DNA of 64,000 nucleotides from Zhengitettix transpicula (GCA_037074705.1 CM073591.1:60886897-60950896); one strand, 5' to 3'. Counted from the stretch's first letter, positions 22,265 through 34,620 are shown. Numbers and translations are program-made. The notes: generated by a model not told the origin, from the sequence alone.

Positions 22265-24335
22265 TAATAAATATAATAAAATTAAACCTGTTGAGGAATT
22301 TTTATTTCACGTATTTTCACTCTTTAACAAAACATTTTCTCATAAATATTAAAAACCTACAATAAGATTTTAGTACAAGTGGTAACTGAATATAGAAAAT
22401 TTCTTTGCAAGTAATTGTAAGCAACTGTTCCAGCAAAATATTAAGATCAATTCAAACTAACTAATATTTCGTTTTCATAATTGATAATCCAGAATTATAT
22501 ATAAGTATGCCTATATTTAATTAATTAATATCAAGAGACAAAAATAAATATTCATATTTATAATATTTTAAAAACAAGCCCTGTTATTATCAGAAGGAAA
22601 ATTAAGGTCTGAGAGTCATGAATTTAAATAACAAAAAACATGTAAAATATTTTACAATTGTATAGATTTTTATTTTTCAGATATAGTCAGATTTTAAAAT
22701 GCTTTTATACTCTTGTCTGTTTATCTACTGATATGATATGATATGAGAATTTTTCTTAACCGTCTTGAGTCTCAAAAGACTTCTGCTCCACCAAACTATT
22801 CATTGAGTGCGTTAGACTAAAGCTGTAAATTTTCAGAGCCTCTGAGCAAAGTTGGCTATACCTTTATAGAGTTTTTTTTGTACGTTTAAGACTAATTTCC
22901 CCTCTAAGTAATTTATATCAAAGACTTTGGGAGATAAATTCTCGCCGAAGTGTTCTCAGCGCTCACCTTTCGTTTAATTTACGGACCCAATCGAAAGGGT
23001 ATTGATTCTCAAAATAAGACTTCAAACGAGGTGATTAATACTTGCTACATATACTTCTTAATTACTGGATACCTGAGAAATTTTCAAGGAAAAAATACAG
23101 TAGCCTCGCTACGATTTGAAAATATATGACGTCAATATCTGAGAAAAATATAATATGTGATTTTTTCACATTTTCAATATTGAAAGATTGTGTTAGAATA
23201 GTAACAACGCAACAATGATAAAAAAAATTCGCTGTATGAAAAAACATAAGAATTTTTTTCGTTTCCTTCATAAGCTACTGGAAGTTATGTTGAGGTTTGA
23301 ATTGGAATAATTTACTTGAATTATAAATAACAGACTACTGGATAAATTTCAAAAAATTGAAATTGTCATCCCATCATCGAAATACACAGAATTGTTTGTA
23401 TTAAGGACGTTTTTTGTTCATGAGCCAGTTTAACACCACATAATATTCTGTATACAACAAACTGAAATAAAAATCGTCTGATACCATTAAAATGCGGATG
23501 TGATATAATATTCTATTAGTTGATACGTTGATCAAAAATGATGCGCGTGTATCCTTGTGAGAGTTTACAGTGTGGCTTGAGGATATACTTCTCGGCCCTC
23601 TCGTGTTGCTGGGAGAAATACCGTAGGTTAAGCAATCTAATTTGCCCCAGTAAATTAATTCCGACCTCCTTTCGGCTCAGGGTGATTTCTTGAGCAAACT
23701 CGTGCTTCTCGATAGCAGGTTTGTCGAGTTACACTAAGAGAACACGTTTCTTGTTATATTTAAGGATCTCTAACATATTTTTTTAGGTATTTGTGCTGTC
23801 TGAGGAAGGCTGTAAATAAGCATCGAAATAACCCCGGGCATTGTAAATTGTAGGTTTGGTTACTCACAGGAAAACTCTATTTGATATTAACTTATAAAAT
23901 TCAAAATTAATCTGACTTCTACTAATAAATTATTATTATGTATCATGCGCATAAGTCAGAATTTATTAATTAAAATTTACATTTATTAAAATACACAAAA
24001 CGTATGTTAATGGACCACTTCAGTTGTATCTAAAAATAAATATATGAAAAAGAGAATACTTGACTACCAAACAAACATACAAAATTAATTTATTAGATTT
24101 TTACTTACATAATTAACAAAATATGAATTGAATTGATCTTATCCATTGAGCAGAAAATTTTAACAACATCCAAGGTCTAAATGAGCGAAATCAATACCAT
24201 TCAAATACATTACAATACTTACATAGGTGTAACTGAATTTTACACAAGAATTAAACTATCAAAATAACAAGATAGCCATAAAAGAAAGAAAAAATGAAGA
24301 GATTATATAAATAGTTCACAACACTAAATATATAT
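22265..24335. other. No recognisable gene or element apart from one hammerhead-like motif
   Basis: AT-rich DNA with short chance ORFs. The only patterned item is the motif at 23795-23833, listed separately. Confidence 0.5.
23795..23833 (+). ncRNA. Decayed hammerhead-like core (PLE-type motif)
   Basis: GTCTGAGGAAGGCTGTAAAT then AAGCATCGAAATAACC keeps the order CTGANGA, short helix (GCT/AGC), then GAAA. This is a weak match and is unlikely to be active. Confidence 0.3.
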
Positions 24336-24338
24336 ATT

Positions 24339-24768
24339 TTTTTAGGGCAACAGGCTACATGAGGGTGATCCATTGGGCAACTCCCCTTTAATAGCATAGG
24401 AAGGGATTAGAAAGGGGGGATGCGGAAGGGTAGAGGAAGGTAGCCAAGGGTTAACTAGGGCCCCCGGGCTATGGTTTAAGGATCCTACCCGGCATTCGCC
24501 TAAAGAAATGCAGGGAAAACCCTAGGAAAACCTGCATCGGGTAGGTCGGGCATTGGGTACTTGTCCCACGCCCTTCCGATAGCGGGTGAGGAGTTTGCTG
24601 TGGGGACGCAGCATTCCCTTCTCCGTGCCTCGACCAGTTTAGGAGGCAGCTGGCCGACTATTCCAATGGGAATAGCGGACAACTCTTACCGTATGCCCAA
24701 GGTCTGTGACCCCGGAACATACAACTCTCAGAACAGGCCGAGATGCCTCGGCTTGTGGGAACCTTAGT
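24339..24768 (+). mobile_element. TIR-type repeat element, copy 1 of an inverted pair
   Basis: The copy begins with a T run followed by AGGGCAACAGGCTACATGAGGG and runs through a moderately GC-rich body ('gcggaagggtagaggaaggt', 'aaggatcctacccggcattc', 'gcatcgggtaggtcgggcat'). The body is repeated in inverse orientation at 24797-25247. In copy 2 the end next to this copy is the exact inverse of the start (CCCTCATGTAGCCTGTTGCC on its own strand), so the full element has terminal inverted repeats of at least 20 bp. This copy has lost its right terminus. The body's open frames look like chance, and I recognise no transposase. Confidence 0.75.
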
Positions 24769-24796
24769 TCAAAAATGGAGAGGAATAGCGGACATT

Positions 24797-25247
24797 TTTT
24801 TTTTTAGGGCAACAGGCTACATGAGGGTTCCCACATGCCGAGGCACCTCGGTCTGTTTTGAAAGGTGTATGTTCCGGGGTCGCAGAACTTGGGCATACGG
24901 CAAGAGTTGTCCGCCATTCCTATTGGAATAGTCGGCCAGCTGCCTCCTAAACTGGCCAAGGCATGGCGACGGGTAAGCTGCGTCCCCACAGCAAACCCCT
25001 CTCCCGTCATCGGAAGGGCGTGGGACAAGTACCAAATGCCCGACCTACCCGATGCAGGTTTTTATAGGGTTTGTCCTGCATTACTTTTAGGCGAATGCCG
25101 GGTAGGATCCTTAAAATATAGCCCGGGGGCCCTAGTAACCCTTGGCTACCTTCCTACATCCTACCGCATCCCCCCATTCAAATCCCTTTCCTATTGTATA
25201 AGAGGGGAGTTGCCACTATACATAGCCTATCTACACAAAAAAAAAAA
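24797..25247 (-). mobile_element. TIR-type repeat element, copy 2 of an inverted pair
   Basis: Read on the minus strand, it follows copy 1 nearly base for base from 'ggcaactcccct' to 'gtgggaaccct' and ends in AGCCTGTTGCCCTAAAAAAA. The outer end reads 'ctatgtatag' and 'tgtgtagataggc' next to a T run, a variant of the start that is also seen at 32838-32870. The two copies lie about 30 bp apart, giving an inverted repeat of roughly 430-bp arms. Confidence 0.75.
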
Positions 25248-25394
25248 ATCTTAATAAATCTGAATCACATGTGCGTATTGAAGAAAATGTAAATTTTGAT
25301 TAATGGATTCTAACTTACGGCCACGATACATTAATTCTAATTGATATCAGTTAAAAATACATTCAGGACATATAGTTTTTTTAATTGAAGTTTA

Positions 25395-25690
25395 TAACTG
25401 TCGCGTCGACATAGTGGTCATTGGCGACCCGTATGTTATTTAGAATAGTTTACATACGTTATTATTTACATACATAGATATTCTTATATTATTAGTAATT
25501 GGGTTTCTATATTTGTTCACTTAGGTTTGCTTCCTGGATACATTTGATGAGGTCCAAGGCAGCTGTCGTTGAAGTACAGAGGTCTGAGATGTGGAGTTTT
25601 TCGGTTGTAGCTCTTCTGATGTTACATATAGTTTTAATTATATATGAAATTTCGGATTATCTCTCATAAATAAAATAAGAAAAAATAATA
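25395..25690 (-). pseudogene. 3' end of an I-like LINE
   Basis: The minus strand encodes the C-terminal tail DLCTSTTAALDLIKCIQEAN LSEQI and stop, then a ~150-bp 3' UTR containing GGTCGCCAATGACCACTATG and TCGACGCGAC. The same UTR block and the homologous tail occur at 27415-27785. Nothing of the RT remains. Confidence 0.65.
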
Positions 25691-26173
25691 TATATATTTC
25701 TATGAAGAGCACAATACCAATTTATTTGAATCTAAATTAACTGTTAAATTTACATATCTTTTATTGTCATTTTTATCAGTTTGTGAACATTGATATATAA
25801 GTAAGATAAATATAAATAGATATTTACTCTGCAATTCCCCATTTATTTTACATGAGATTAGGGTTTTCAAATTGATTTCATGTATCAACAAAACTGAAAA
25901 ATTTTGGTATTTCTGCTTTTACTATATTTTACAATGTTTTAAAAATTATTTATTAAATAGATTACGTTTTGTAAGAAAAATTAATCATATAAGATGAAAT
26001 CGTAATAGTGCCAAAAGTACCTCAGGGCTCTCACTCAGTCCTTTATTTTTGGAAGTTTCATACATTAGATTGAATTATCTATTACAAATTTTGGCTAGTT
26101 ATCAATACAGATTTAATTGTTTTACAAGAATGTTGAAATAATATTTCTAAATGGTGTAGAGATAATATGAATT

Positions 26174-26186
26174 CCCCCCCCCCCCT
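26174..26186. repeat. Poly-C tract
   Basis: An uninterrupted run of 12-13 C residues in very AT-rich DNA. Confidence 0.9.
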
Positions 26187-26214
26187 ATAATGATGGTTGA
26201 GGCTTTAGTAGAGG

Positions 26215-26790
26215 TAATAACATTAAAGACTTGGGAATAAAATTGGATTGAAAAATGACATTTGAAGCACATATTAATGCGTAACTTAATAAAGCTATGC
26301 AAATTGTAGGGTTTATTGGAAGAAAATGTAAATTATTACATTCCACAATAACTATTAAAATGCTATTTGTTTCGTTGGTGAAACCAAACCTAATGTTTTG
26401 ATCTGTAGTTTCGTCACCCTTGACAAATAAATTGGTCAAGAAAATTGAAACTGTACAACCTTAATTTTTTTTTTAGAATAATGTCATACATAATGAATTT
26501 TCTATACCCATTTACAAACCATAATTATAAAAATAATGCTCCATCATTGAAAATTCCAAGTCTGGAGTCTGATCGTTGATCTGAAGATTTTAAATTTGTG
26601 TTTAAGTTAGTGATTTAAAGCAGTGATTTATTTGATAAATTGAATTTTACAGTTCCTTCTAGAACCTCTATATTGAAATATATGTTTGCGGTAAAGCATT
26701 ATAAAGCAAATTTACTTTAAACAATCCAGTAATGAGAATAACATGTATGGTTAATCTTTTGGATATTGATTTATTTTATTTAACATTTTC
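26215..26790 (+). pseudogene. C-terminal reverse-transcriptase remnant of a CR1/Jockey-group LINE
   Basis: The plus strand reads IKDLGIKLD, KMTFEAHINA, LNKAMQIVGFIGRKCK and LVKKIETVQ, and later LNFTVPSRTS. This series (D.GV..D.kL.F..Hi, then kL...Q) is the thumb/C-terminal region of Jockey/CR1-group RTs. Several stops and frame changes are present. No catalytic motif is retained. Confidence 0.7.
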
Positions 26791-27414
26791 TGACTTACGA
26801 TTATGATTATGTAAAACTATTTGATTATATTTCATAAATGTAATTTTGTTTGATGGTGTGTACTATATTATTGTTGTAAAATGTCAAAATGTGCGTAAAA
26901 AACAAAAAAAAATTGCAAATGTAGTAATCAAATTTCCACTCAACTTAAAAAAAATTGTAAACAAATTTTCCAAGATCTGATACTCATGGGAGTATCTTAG
27001 CTCAAGATGTTATGTATACATATAGTTATACTATATTTTTATTTGTCTACTTCATAGTTCTCAGTATAGTAATACTAATAGTTTATATTGCCAAAGACAA
27101 ATTATCGAACACAATGTCACATAAATTAATACAATGCAAGAAATTATATAAAATTTAAAATTGTCAATTCATTTCTGCTTTCATATAATAAAACTACGAC
27201 ATTGTAAATCGGATGATCACATCGAAAGATTCCTAACGTTCTTAGAATTTTTTTGCCTGGAAGTTCTTTGATGGAGGCAGGAAATTATATACTTTACTAC
27301 AAAGTCTCAGTAGTCCTTTGTTGGACTTGATGGACAGCTTGACTTAATGTTTATGTCAGACATCAAGATACTTTATGAAATCAAGACAAATAACGATACT
27401 TTTTTTTATTATTA

Positions 27415-27785
27415 TTTGTTGGTTTAAGGTCGCGTCAACCTATTGGTCATTGGCGACCCTCAAAAGTATTTACAAAATTAGCTTACAATAGGTTAGACAA
27501 TTTCTAATTTTGAACAGCGTTTCAAATAGCGGATGATAATTTAGCTTCGGAGACGAAATCCAGGAGGCTCTTGATCGCCGTGGTGTGTATACAGACGTCT
27601 TCTCCTTAGTATTCGGCTAAAGTCCTCCTGCGTATGTCATTATAATTTGTACAATAAAACAGAAAATTCTGGATGGTGAGGGCTTGAACACATGCATCAC
27701 AGGTGGGCTGCTCTGTTATCTTGAGTCTCTTTCTGTTGAGTCCATTAATATTCATTGCAATAATCACTTACAAAACTAGTCACTG
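27415..27785 (-). pseudogene. 3' end of an I-like LINE (ORF2 tail and 3' UTR)
   Basis: On the minus strand, NGLNRKRLKITEQPTCDACV followed by ALTIQNFLFYCTNYNDIRRR is the cysteine-containing C-terminal tail of I-like ORF2. EDVCIHTTAIKSLLDFVSEA and a stop follow at about 27530. The 3' UTR has 'ggtcgccaatgacc'. It lies directly downstream of an ORF1 remnant of the same clade, so the RT core appears to have been lost by internal deletion. Confidence 0.72.
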
Positions 27786-27805
27786 TTGCAGATGGAGGAA
27801 TCTGA

Positions 27806-28896
27806 ATCAGGTGATTTGTTTCTTCACACGGTTAATTGGTCGCGTCAGTTTATGCTTGACTCCTCTTTCCTTAACAGAAGAATAAATCATGGTTGTGATT
27901 TCAATAAGTTTGTCCGGCGAAATATTGTAGTCACCGGCAACGTTTATTGGAAGTTTGGAAGACATAGAATTGAGCATGAGTGACTTGATTTGGTCGAATG
28001 GCAGGGGGATCTTACTATTGCTGGTTTCAAATGTTGGACGTGCAAATTCAAGAGATTACTCGATGGTGTCATTTGATAGCGTTAAGGCGCGGGCTTTTGT
28101 TTTCTTTACCGGGTTTGTGGTGCGGGGAGCCTCGAGGCTGGGGAAATCCGGGTTTTCAGAGTCGTCTGTTTTTTGCGAAGGACGTTTCTTAGAACTGAAT
28201 GTGACACTTGTATCCCCGATTACGGGTTGCTCCGCTTTCCTAGTTAACATGATGGATGTGGATGGGGTATCTGTCTCTATTGGCTCGGGATTACGAGGGA
28301 CCTCGTCAGGATTATTATGCCGTAATACACAGTCTCTGGCATAGTGACCCTGTCTCTTACATAGAAAGCAGTTGTCACTTTCCATAGTAATGAAGATCCT
28401 ATACTTTGTATCTTCATGGTTAATCAGCATGGATTCCGGTAGTCGATGGGTGTTCATCGGGTCGACATAAAACTGCCTCCGAAAACTTAGGATATGGGTG
28501 AATCTCTTATCCGATGTATTTGCCCTGATGGATGTGATCCTTGATGTTGGGGTTATGTTCAGTTTTTGAAGTTCCGGTTCGATAAGGGAATTGGGTATGA
28601 CTTGGCAGACATTGTAAATTATTGCTCTAATGTGCTTGTTTAATGCTAATGGAGGTAATCTTGGATGTAATCCGATCCGCTTCGACCTTAGAACTTAAGA
28701 AGATGCAGATCCTTTCGTTCGAGATTTTCGAGATGTATCTAATATTGGAAGCGGCTACATAATTTACTATTGCGTCTAAGTACTCATCTGTGGTAAGTCC
28801 TTGTACGGCTTCTTATGTGATGGTGTGTGACTTATCTGGGAGGTATTCTAAGGCTACAGTTCCAGCATATGTTCTTCTCTGGGTAGGTTCGGTGTT
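27806..28896 (-). pseudogene. I-like LINE ORF1 (nucleic-acid-binding, CCHC knuckle), degenerate
   Basis: Conceptual start MNTEPTQRRTYAGTVALEYL, then a stop, then QGLTTDEYLDAIVNYVAASN, then a frame change. The segment MNTHRLPESMLINHEDTKYR leads into CFLCKRQGHYARDC, a CCHC zinc knuckle, and a polar linker. A C-terminal helical part (SLMLNSMSSKLPINVAGDYN) ends at a stop near 27806. The fold order, an RNA-binding N-terminal part followed by a zinc knuckle, is that of I/Jockey-type ORF1. Sequence upstream (28897-29100) is probably the element's 5' UTR. Confidence 0.78.
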
Positions 28897-29164
28897 CATC
28901 TTGCTCTGATTAGGGGTTCTAATTTCAATCTTCTATCTTCGACACTATAGAAACACGTATACGAAAGCACGCCACTTGCAACTCAGTAGCTGGGGTAGAC
29001 ACCACTTCACTGTCCGAGCGACGTGTATAAACACTAGCGTAGCACCACTTGTTGTTTCACAATGTTTACTCCACGGATGCCAGGCATTAACTGAACGATA
29101 CTTATTTCATCTGCGTTACAGAAAATATAAATACCGGTTTGGAGGTGTAGAATGTAATGAATAA

Positions 29165-30335
29165 CGTATTAGCAGTAATAATAATTTTCCATTCCATCAA
29201 TGAAAGATGTAGATCGCGAAGAGAATAGCGGAAATGAGAAAAGGGAAATAGAGAAAAAATTGTTTAAATGTTAATGTGAAGAAATAGTAAAACCACTACA
29301 TTTGTATCGTAAAATAAATCGCTGTTCAATATGAAGCTAAATTATTCAGTTAAATTGCAAATAATTCTTAACTACAGAGGTGTGGACTTATATTGTAATA
29401 CCCACATCTAGAAACAGAGTGTCCTCCGATTCTGCAACTGAGTGCAAAAATTATGCCGAGGGATAACGAAAGCATTAAAATGGGGGAAGTTTGAAATTCG
29501 ACGGAATATCATTAAGTTTTATGTTGTTAGAAACGTTTCTCTTAGCAATCAGCCAGCGACCGTGGAGCTTGTAAAAAGCGTGTTATGTTATAATATTTTC
29601 GATACTTTTTTCTAATTTTGAGTTTCATTGCAGCTAATTTATACCTCAATGTATGTTTTTCGACGAATGTAAGTTTACATTCAGTGAAAAAATTATCTCA
29701 GAATTGACTGCGTTATGTACACGACCGCGAGTGCTTTTGGCGTGACAACGTCTGCCTCAGGTGAAGGCTACATAATTAATTTTAAGATGTTCTGTGCTTA
29801 TTTGTTATTCGCATTAAACTTGATTATAAAATTTTAGTTGAATTTAACTTGCTTTGTTACATTGACCAACGGTATATTTAATCATATATAAATTATTATA
29901 TATTAATTCCGTATAATTTACACATAATTTTATAAAATTATACTGATTTTGCATCGATAAAATAGTGTGTAAACTGCACAGGTTTCCGTGGAAGTCGTTC
30001 TTTCCAGCTACGAGGTCCTTCAAACTGAAATTCCTAAATTTTCTTCTTTCAATACAGTTGCTGAAAATATTGAATAGAGCGAAAATGAGATGATCGAAAC
30101 AGCCTACAATTTCAGATAGGCGGAATGTAAATACTTTTTGATATAATTATTTAATTTATTTTAAAGTTTAGAAAGTTAATCCTGCATTCCTCACAGAAGA
30201 GGAACAGAATTTCTTTCTGTATTCAATTTAACCTATTTCGCCTCTGATATTACCCTCTATCATTTCCTTTAATGATCACACTCAAAACAGTAAACGAGAT
30301 ATAAAAAAATTTAAACATACGACGAAGAATCTTTA
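29165..30335. other. No recognisable feature
   Basis: AT-rich sequence without supported ORFs or repeat signatures. Confidence 0.5.
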
Positions 30336-30338
30336 TAT

Positions 30339-31267
30339 TGTAATATACACTTAAGATGGGCTTTTTAAATGAAAGATTAATAAAATTTACTAACAATATT
30401 TTTATTGTGGCAATAACTCAAACAATTACAAATTTATAATATTGAATTTCTCAGGGTCTTCACTGGGTTTGATAATGGACAAATCAATAATATTTATAAT
30501 CTTATGAACAACAAATCACAATTAAAAGAAAAGAAGTTTACTCGTCAATTAAACTAGAACGAAATTTAATTGAGAACGAAATTAAAAGTAAAAAGATTGA
30601 CTCTGATTAACAATTTTAATAAAAAAAAAGAGAACGAAATCTGACGGCTATCTTTTAATTACGTTTACATAATTAATTGTTTTGTAAATTGTTACTCACG
30701 TCTGCCCAGCATTCCAGCATACCTTTCATTTTCGAAAACACTATTGCGGGGTTTTACACTGCTTCTATACTCACAGATTCTACACTGATTCTAAATCAAA
30801 ATTTTTAGGATGTCAGGAACTTGGATGATCCTCCTTTTGTTATCTATCGGTTTACCGCTCGCCCTAGGTGACTTCTTCTTGCATTAGGTGAACTCCGTGG
30901 CTTGCAGATTTGCCAGTCTTTACTACATTGACGTTATGCTTTTGTGAATGTTTTACTTTGTCCTGCTAAATGCCAACCCTGTTGAATTCTCCTTCCATTA
31001 ACTGTTATATCTCGACGATGTCTTTTCGCGAACTGCTTCTCTCAATATTTCCCTACGAACTGTATCTCACCAAATCTTCCTGCGAACTGTACTCTCGTCT
31101 CGCAATTTAGCGCGCATACGCCATTTTGACGGACCTTCCGACAAAGGAACAGAGCCGGATTTTCTATTGTTTACCTGATCGAAAGGCTCTTGCCCCTATA
31201 ATGGGTATCTCAAACAATTTAGATTTTTATGTTGAAACAATTAATGTCCTAATTAATTGGAATTACA
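30339..31267 (-). mobile_element. Solo LTR, 929 bp, with ATAT flanks
   Basis: On the minus strand it runs TGTAATTCCAATTAATTAGG ... to GTGTATATTACA. It contains the family blocks 'gcccagcattccagcatacc' and 'ctcagggtcttcactgggtt' (plus-strand readings) and 'aacgaaatctgacg'. ATAT is present on both sides, a plausible 4-bp target duplication. No primer site or internal region follows, as expected after LTR-LTR recombination. Confidence 0.88.
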
Positions 31268-31334
31268 ATATATATGGTGGTTTTCGTTCTTTTTTCAACA
31301 GATTTCAAACAAGTACGCGAAAATATTATTTAGT

Positions 31335-31540
31335 AAGTGAACTTATTATAAATAAATAAATATCAGCCAATTTTAATTCAGAAAAAAATAATTTCTTAAA
31401 TTAACAACTTGTAATCGCTTAATTTGCGACCTCATCAGGTTCAAGTTTTTTAAAAAAATTGATGGACAATTAAAATTGGCTGATTTTTGTTTATTATTTT
31501 TCTCAATAGTCAGAATACATATTTATATAAACTTATAATT
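31335..31540 (-). repeat. Penelope-like repeat with hammerhead-like motif
   Basis: The repeat has 'cagccaattttaattcagaa' on the left and its inverse 'aattaaaattggctg' on the right, and matches the copy at 8915-9125. On the minus strand, 31405-31440 reads ACCTGATGAGGTCGCAAATT then AAGCGATTACAAG. The CTGATGAG box is intact, stem II would be GTCGC/GCGAT, and the GAAA box is mutated to TACA. Confidence 0.55.
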
Positions 31541-31639
31541 CACGCATCACTACTGTTCTATCATTTACTGTTAATAAGTATATGTTGATCGGGTGATGAT
31601 AATTTAGTTTAAAGGATCAGGATGTAAGAATATAGACCG

Positions 31640-31705
31640 AACCGGGAATCTACGTTGTGCTCTTACCATCGGAGCTATCTCGTCACGAGCGAGCTTTCAG
31701 CATCC
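31640..31705 (-). repeat. tRNA-like sequence, probable SINE head
   Basis: The minus strand reads GAGATAGCTCCGATGGTAAG then AGCACAACGTAG and ATTCCCGGTTCGGTC. The A box (TAGCTCCGATGG) is good; the B box (CCGGTTCGGTC) is only approximate. It does not fold as a functional tRNA with a clear anticodon arm. A related B-box region occurs at 42210-42305. Confidence 0.4.
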
Positions 31706-32461
31706 GTTGTATAGACCTCAACACAGACTCACCTTACATTTTCTATATCTATATCTATATCTCCTAATTTTAGGACTTCTATGAGAAATGGATACTCCAT
31801 AAATTGATCGTTTTTCTATGATTTAATACAAGAACAGATGAAATGCTTGCAAGTGTAGGGAAGCACTAAAGAAATTGAAGAACTGGTCAGGAAATAGAAT
31901 TAATAAGTTTCCTAATTCGTGGGCCAGAATCAAAAGACGCTTGTAAACGACTGTTGTGCGTGCAGAATCTTCTTAAGCTAAAAGTGGCTTTCAAATTCCT
32001 ATACAGCAGTCGTTCTTGTTCCAACATTGGTTCTCTCAACGAGGCTTCGTCTGTGTTTTCACGAGGCATTAGCATTGTACTGTAATAGAACTGCAATCAG
32101 CCGTATTGATACGGAGCGAGTTAACAGTCAACAATGGACGACAGCAAGCTTATTAGCACGTGCTGCGAATTAAACAAGGCGTTCGTGTCCAACGTTATTT
32201 GCTATCTGCCGCGAAATTAGTCTGGATGTTATGGCAATTGCATGTACATGTATATTCATGCCCAATTCGAATACTTGCCATGACTCAACGTGTTAGAACA
32301 GTAAACTATTTTTTTATTTCAGTTTACTTCAATGTCAACTGTTAAAATGTATACAAGAAAATAAATAATTATTCCTTTCACAATAAATAAATAGAATGGC
32401 CAAACAGTCAAAAAAGGTTTATTAATTGGCAATTTAATTAATATAATTAGAACAACATATA

Positions 32462-32497
32462 GCTGCTTTTAGTCCTTTATTTACTACTTCATCAGAT
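32462..32497 (-). ncRNA. Decayed hammerhead-like core (PLE-type motif)
   Basis: The minus strand has ATCTGATGAAGTAGTAAATA then AAGGACTAAAAGC. The CTGATGA box is intact; the GAAA box has become AAAA and stem II pairing is weak. Confidence 0.3.
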
Positions 32498-32737
32498 AAA
32501 CATTAGATGATAAAAGAAGACGAGACCTTAATTATAGATACCGAAACCTAAACATTATTGAATATTCTGATATTGTATACTCTTTAAATAATTTCAATGA
32601 TTAATTTCCAAAAAATATTTGAAATTTTAAAGATGTATTTTGAATAAAATTTTAAAATGAATGGACTATCTTCCAAGCTTCTTTTAACCGAAAACATTTT
32701 AAGATATTAATTATTTATTTCTGATAGGGTTTTTTAA

Positions 32738-33098
32738 AGTAACAGGCTACACCAAGTGGTGGCAATTCCCCTTTAATAGCATAGGAAGGGATTTGAAAGG
32801 CGGGATGCGGAAGGGTATTCATTGAAGAAGAAGAAGAAGGTGTAGACAGGCTATGTATAGGGAAATCCACTTAGTGGCAACTCCCCTCTTATAGCATAGG
32901 AAAGGGAGTGAAAGTGGGGATGAGGAAAGGTAGAGCAAGGTAGCCAAGGGTTAACTAGGGCCACCGGGCTATGGTTTAAGGATCCTACCCGGAAATTCGA
33001 GTAAATTGACGCAGGGAAACCCCTAGAAAAATTTGCATCAGGTAGGTCGGACATTTGGTACTTGTACCACGCCCTTTCGATAGCGGGAGAGGGGATGC
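32738..33098 (+). mobile_element. Two partial copies of the 24.3-kb TIR element family in tandem
   Basis: 32738-32816 matches the left part of the element ('aacaggctac', 'cctttaatagcataggaagg'). After an (AGA)n stretch, 32838-33098 restarts at the variant 5' end ('gtgtagacaggctatgtata') and runs to 'gatagcgggagaggg'. Both copies are truncated at the same body side. Confidence 0.7.
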
Positions 33099-33099
33099 A

Positions 33100-34580
33100 T
33101 TCAACTACAAGATATTAGGCATTATTTGGAATATATCTGTGAGAGTAGTAGATTTCAGTATCCAAAAAAGTAATACTGTAAAAAACTTATTACATTTATA
33201 AGTTGTTAATAATAACACATGTGGGGGTTATATCTTAGGGTTTGTCTTTGGTTTTTTGTCTTGGTTTAGTTGCTATGGTGATGGCTAACAAGTTAATTAA
33301 ACCATACTAAGTTTATTTTTTAATATTCATGCTCTCCCGTATATTAAAATTAATTGAATCCTGAATTTGAAAAGTTTAATAATAATTTAAAAGTTTATTA
33401 TGGTACACTTTGATCAATTTAATGATTATTCTCAGTAAATAAAACGGGATCTGTGAAAAAATAAAAAAGACTCTTCTTACATCTGATTGTAGCCATAAAA
33501 ATCGATGTGTGGTTTCAAACTGAAAATTTTTATTTAATCTATAATAATTTGTTGCAGAATAACTACATGGAATCTCAGTGAAAGTCTGTATAACGTTACA
33601 TGTAATATTTCATAAAAAAAAATTGGAGAAAGATTTACTATAGACCTAGGAACTTTTATTTTATTGCAAAAAGTGAATTTACGACCCTGATCATTCAAGC
33701 GCAGGAAACGTTGCTGTTTTCTGATTACATTTTCATGTTCTCGAGAAATGTGCACTTCATTTTTATTTTAGACAAAAGTTTACCATAAAATAAAACGTCA
33801 ATGTGAAGCCGTTTATACGACGAGTAGATGTAAACTCTGTTTCGTGAAGTAAATAAAAAGGCAAACAAGCACAACAGATATGGAATAAATAAAAGTGAGT
33901 TGTGCTTTAAGAATATCGAATATTCCAAGTAGTACTTTATACACACATCTTTGTGTATGTGTGTGGGTATGCATATAAATAACACATTTTTCAAGCGTCT
34001 ATGAATGATTTATCCTGAAAGGCTTGATATGGATGAAATGAAAGATATAATAGACCTTTAAAAATATGACTCCTAATGTCATTAAATGGGTGAACGCTTT
34101 AAATTAAAATTGATGTTCATATTGCGGGTACGTAGATACCAGTATTAAATTGCCGACACCAGACTTCAGAGCACAGAAACGAATATTTAACTAGTATGTG
34201 ATACGAAATTTAGATATAAAACTAACGTATATGTTGAAAAAATTATTTTTCCCAACCAAATATAAAAATTTCATTGAATTTTTTAATATGATCGTATAAA
34301 GTCTGACATTGCGCTTTTATTTGGTCGTAGCTATATTTAAAGGTCATTCCTGTATTATTTGTAGTCGCACTAGGTTTATTATAATTTTCAAGATTTTATT
34401 AATATTGATTTGTGATAGTCAGTCATTTTATATCTTCTAAACACAAATAATTTATTAAGTATCAATTACTGTCATATAAATTAACAGAGTTGGAACATTG
34501 TTTTGTAATTTTTAAAAAATTGAATTAAAATTATGTTCTCCTCTCTAAAATTTATGCAAGAATCATATAAAAAATTATTA
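33100..34580. other. No recognisable feature
   Basis: AT-rich sequence with chance ORFs on the minus strand (33534-33994). No domain or repeat recognised. Confidence 0.5.
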
Positions 34581-34590
34581 AAACTATCCA

Positions 34591-34620
34591 ACCTGAAGAG
34601 GTCCTAAAAGAGGACGATTA
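34591..34620 (+). ncRNA. Decayed hammerhead-like core (PLE-type motif)
   Basis: ACCTGAAGAGGTCCTAAAAG then AGGACGATTA. Stem II would be GTCC/GGAC with an AT-rich loop. U4 of the core is changed to A and GAAA to GATT, so it should be inactive. Confidence 0.4.

Noticed and set aside
24500..25254. Overlapping ORFs such as MSHALPIAGEEF and LPDAGFPRVFPAF in the 24-25 kb repeat
   Set aside because: They occur on both strands of an inverted repeat element and have no domain character. They follow from GC-rich repeat sequence.
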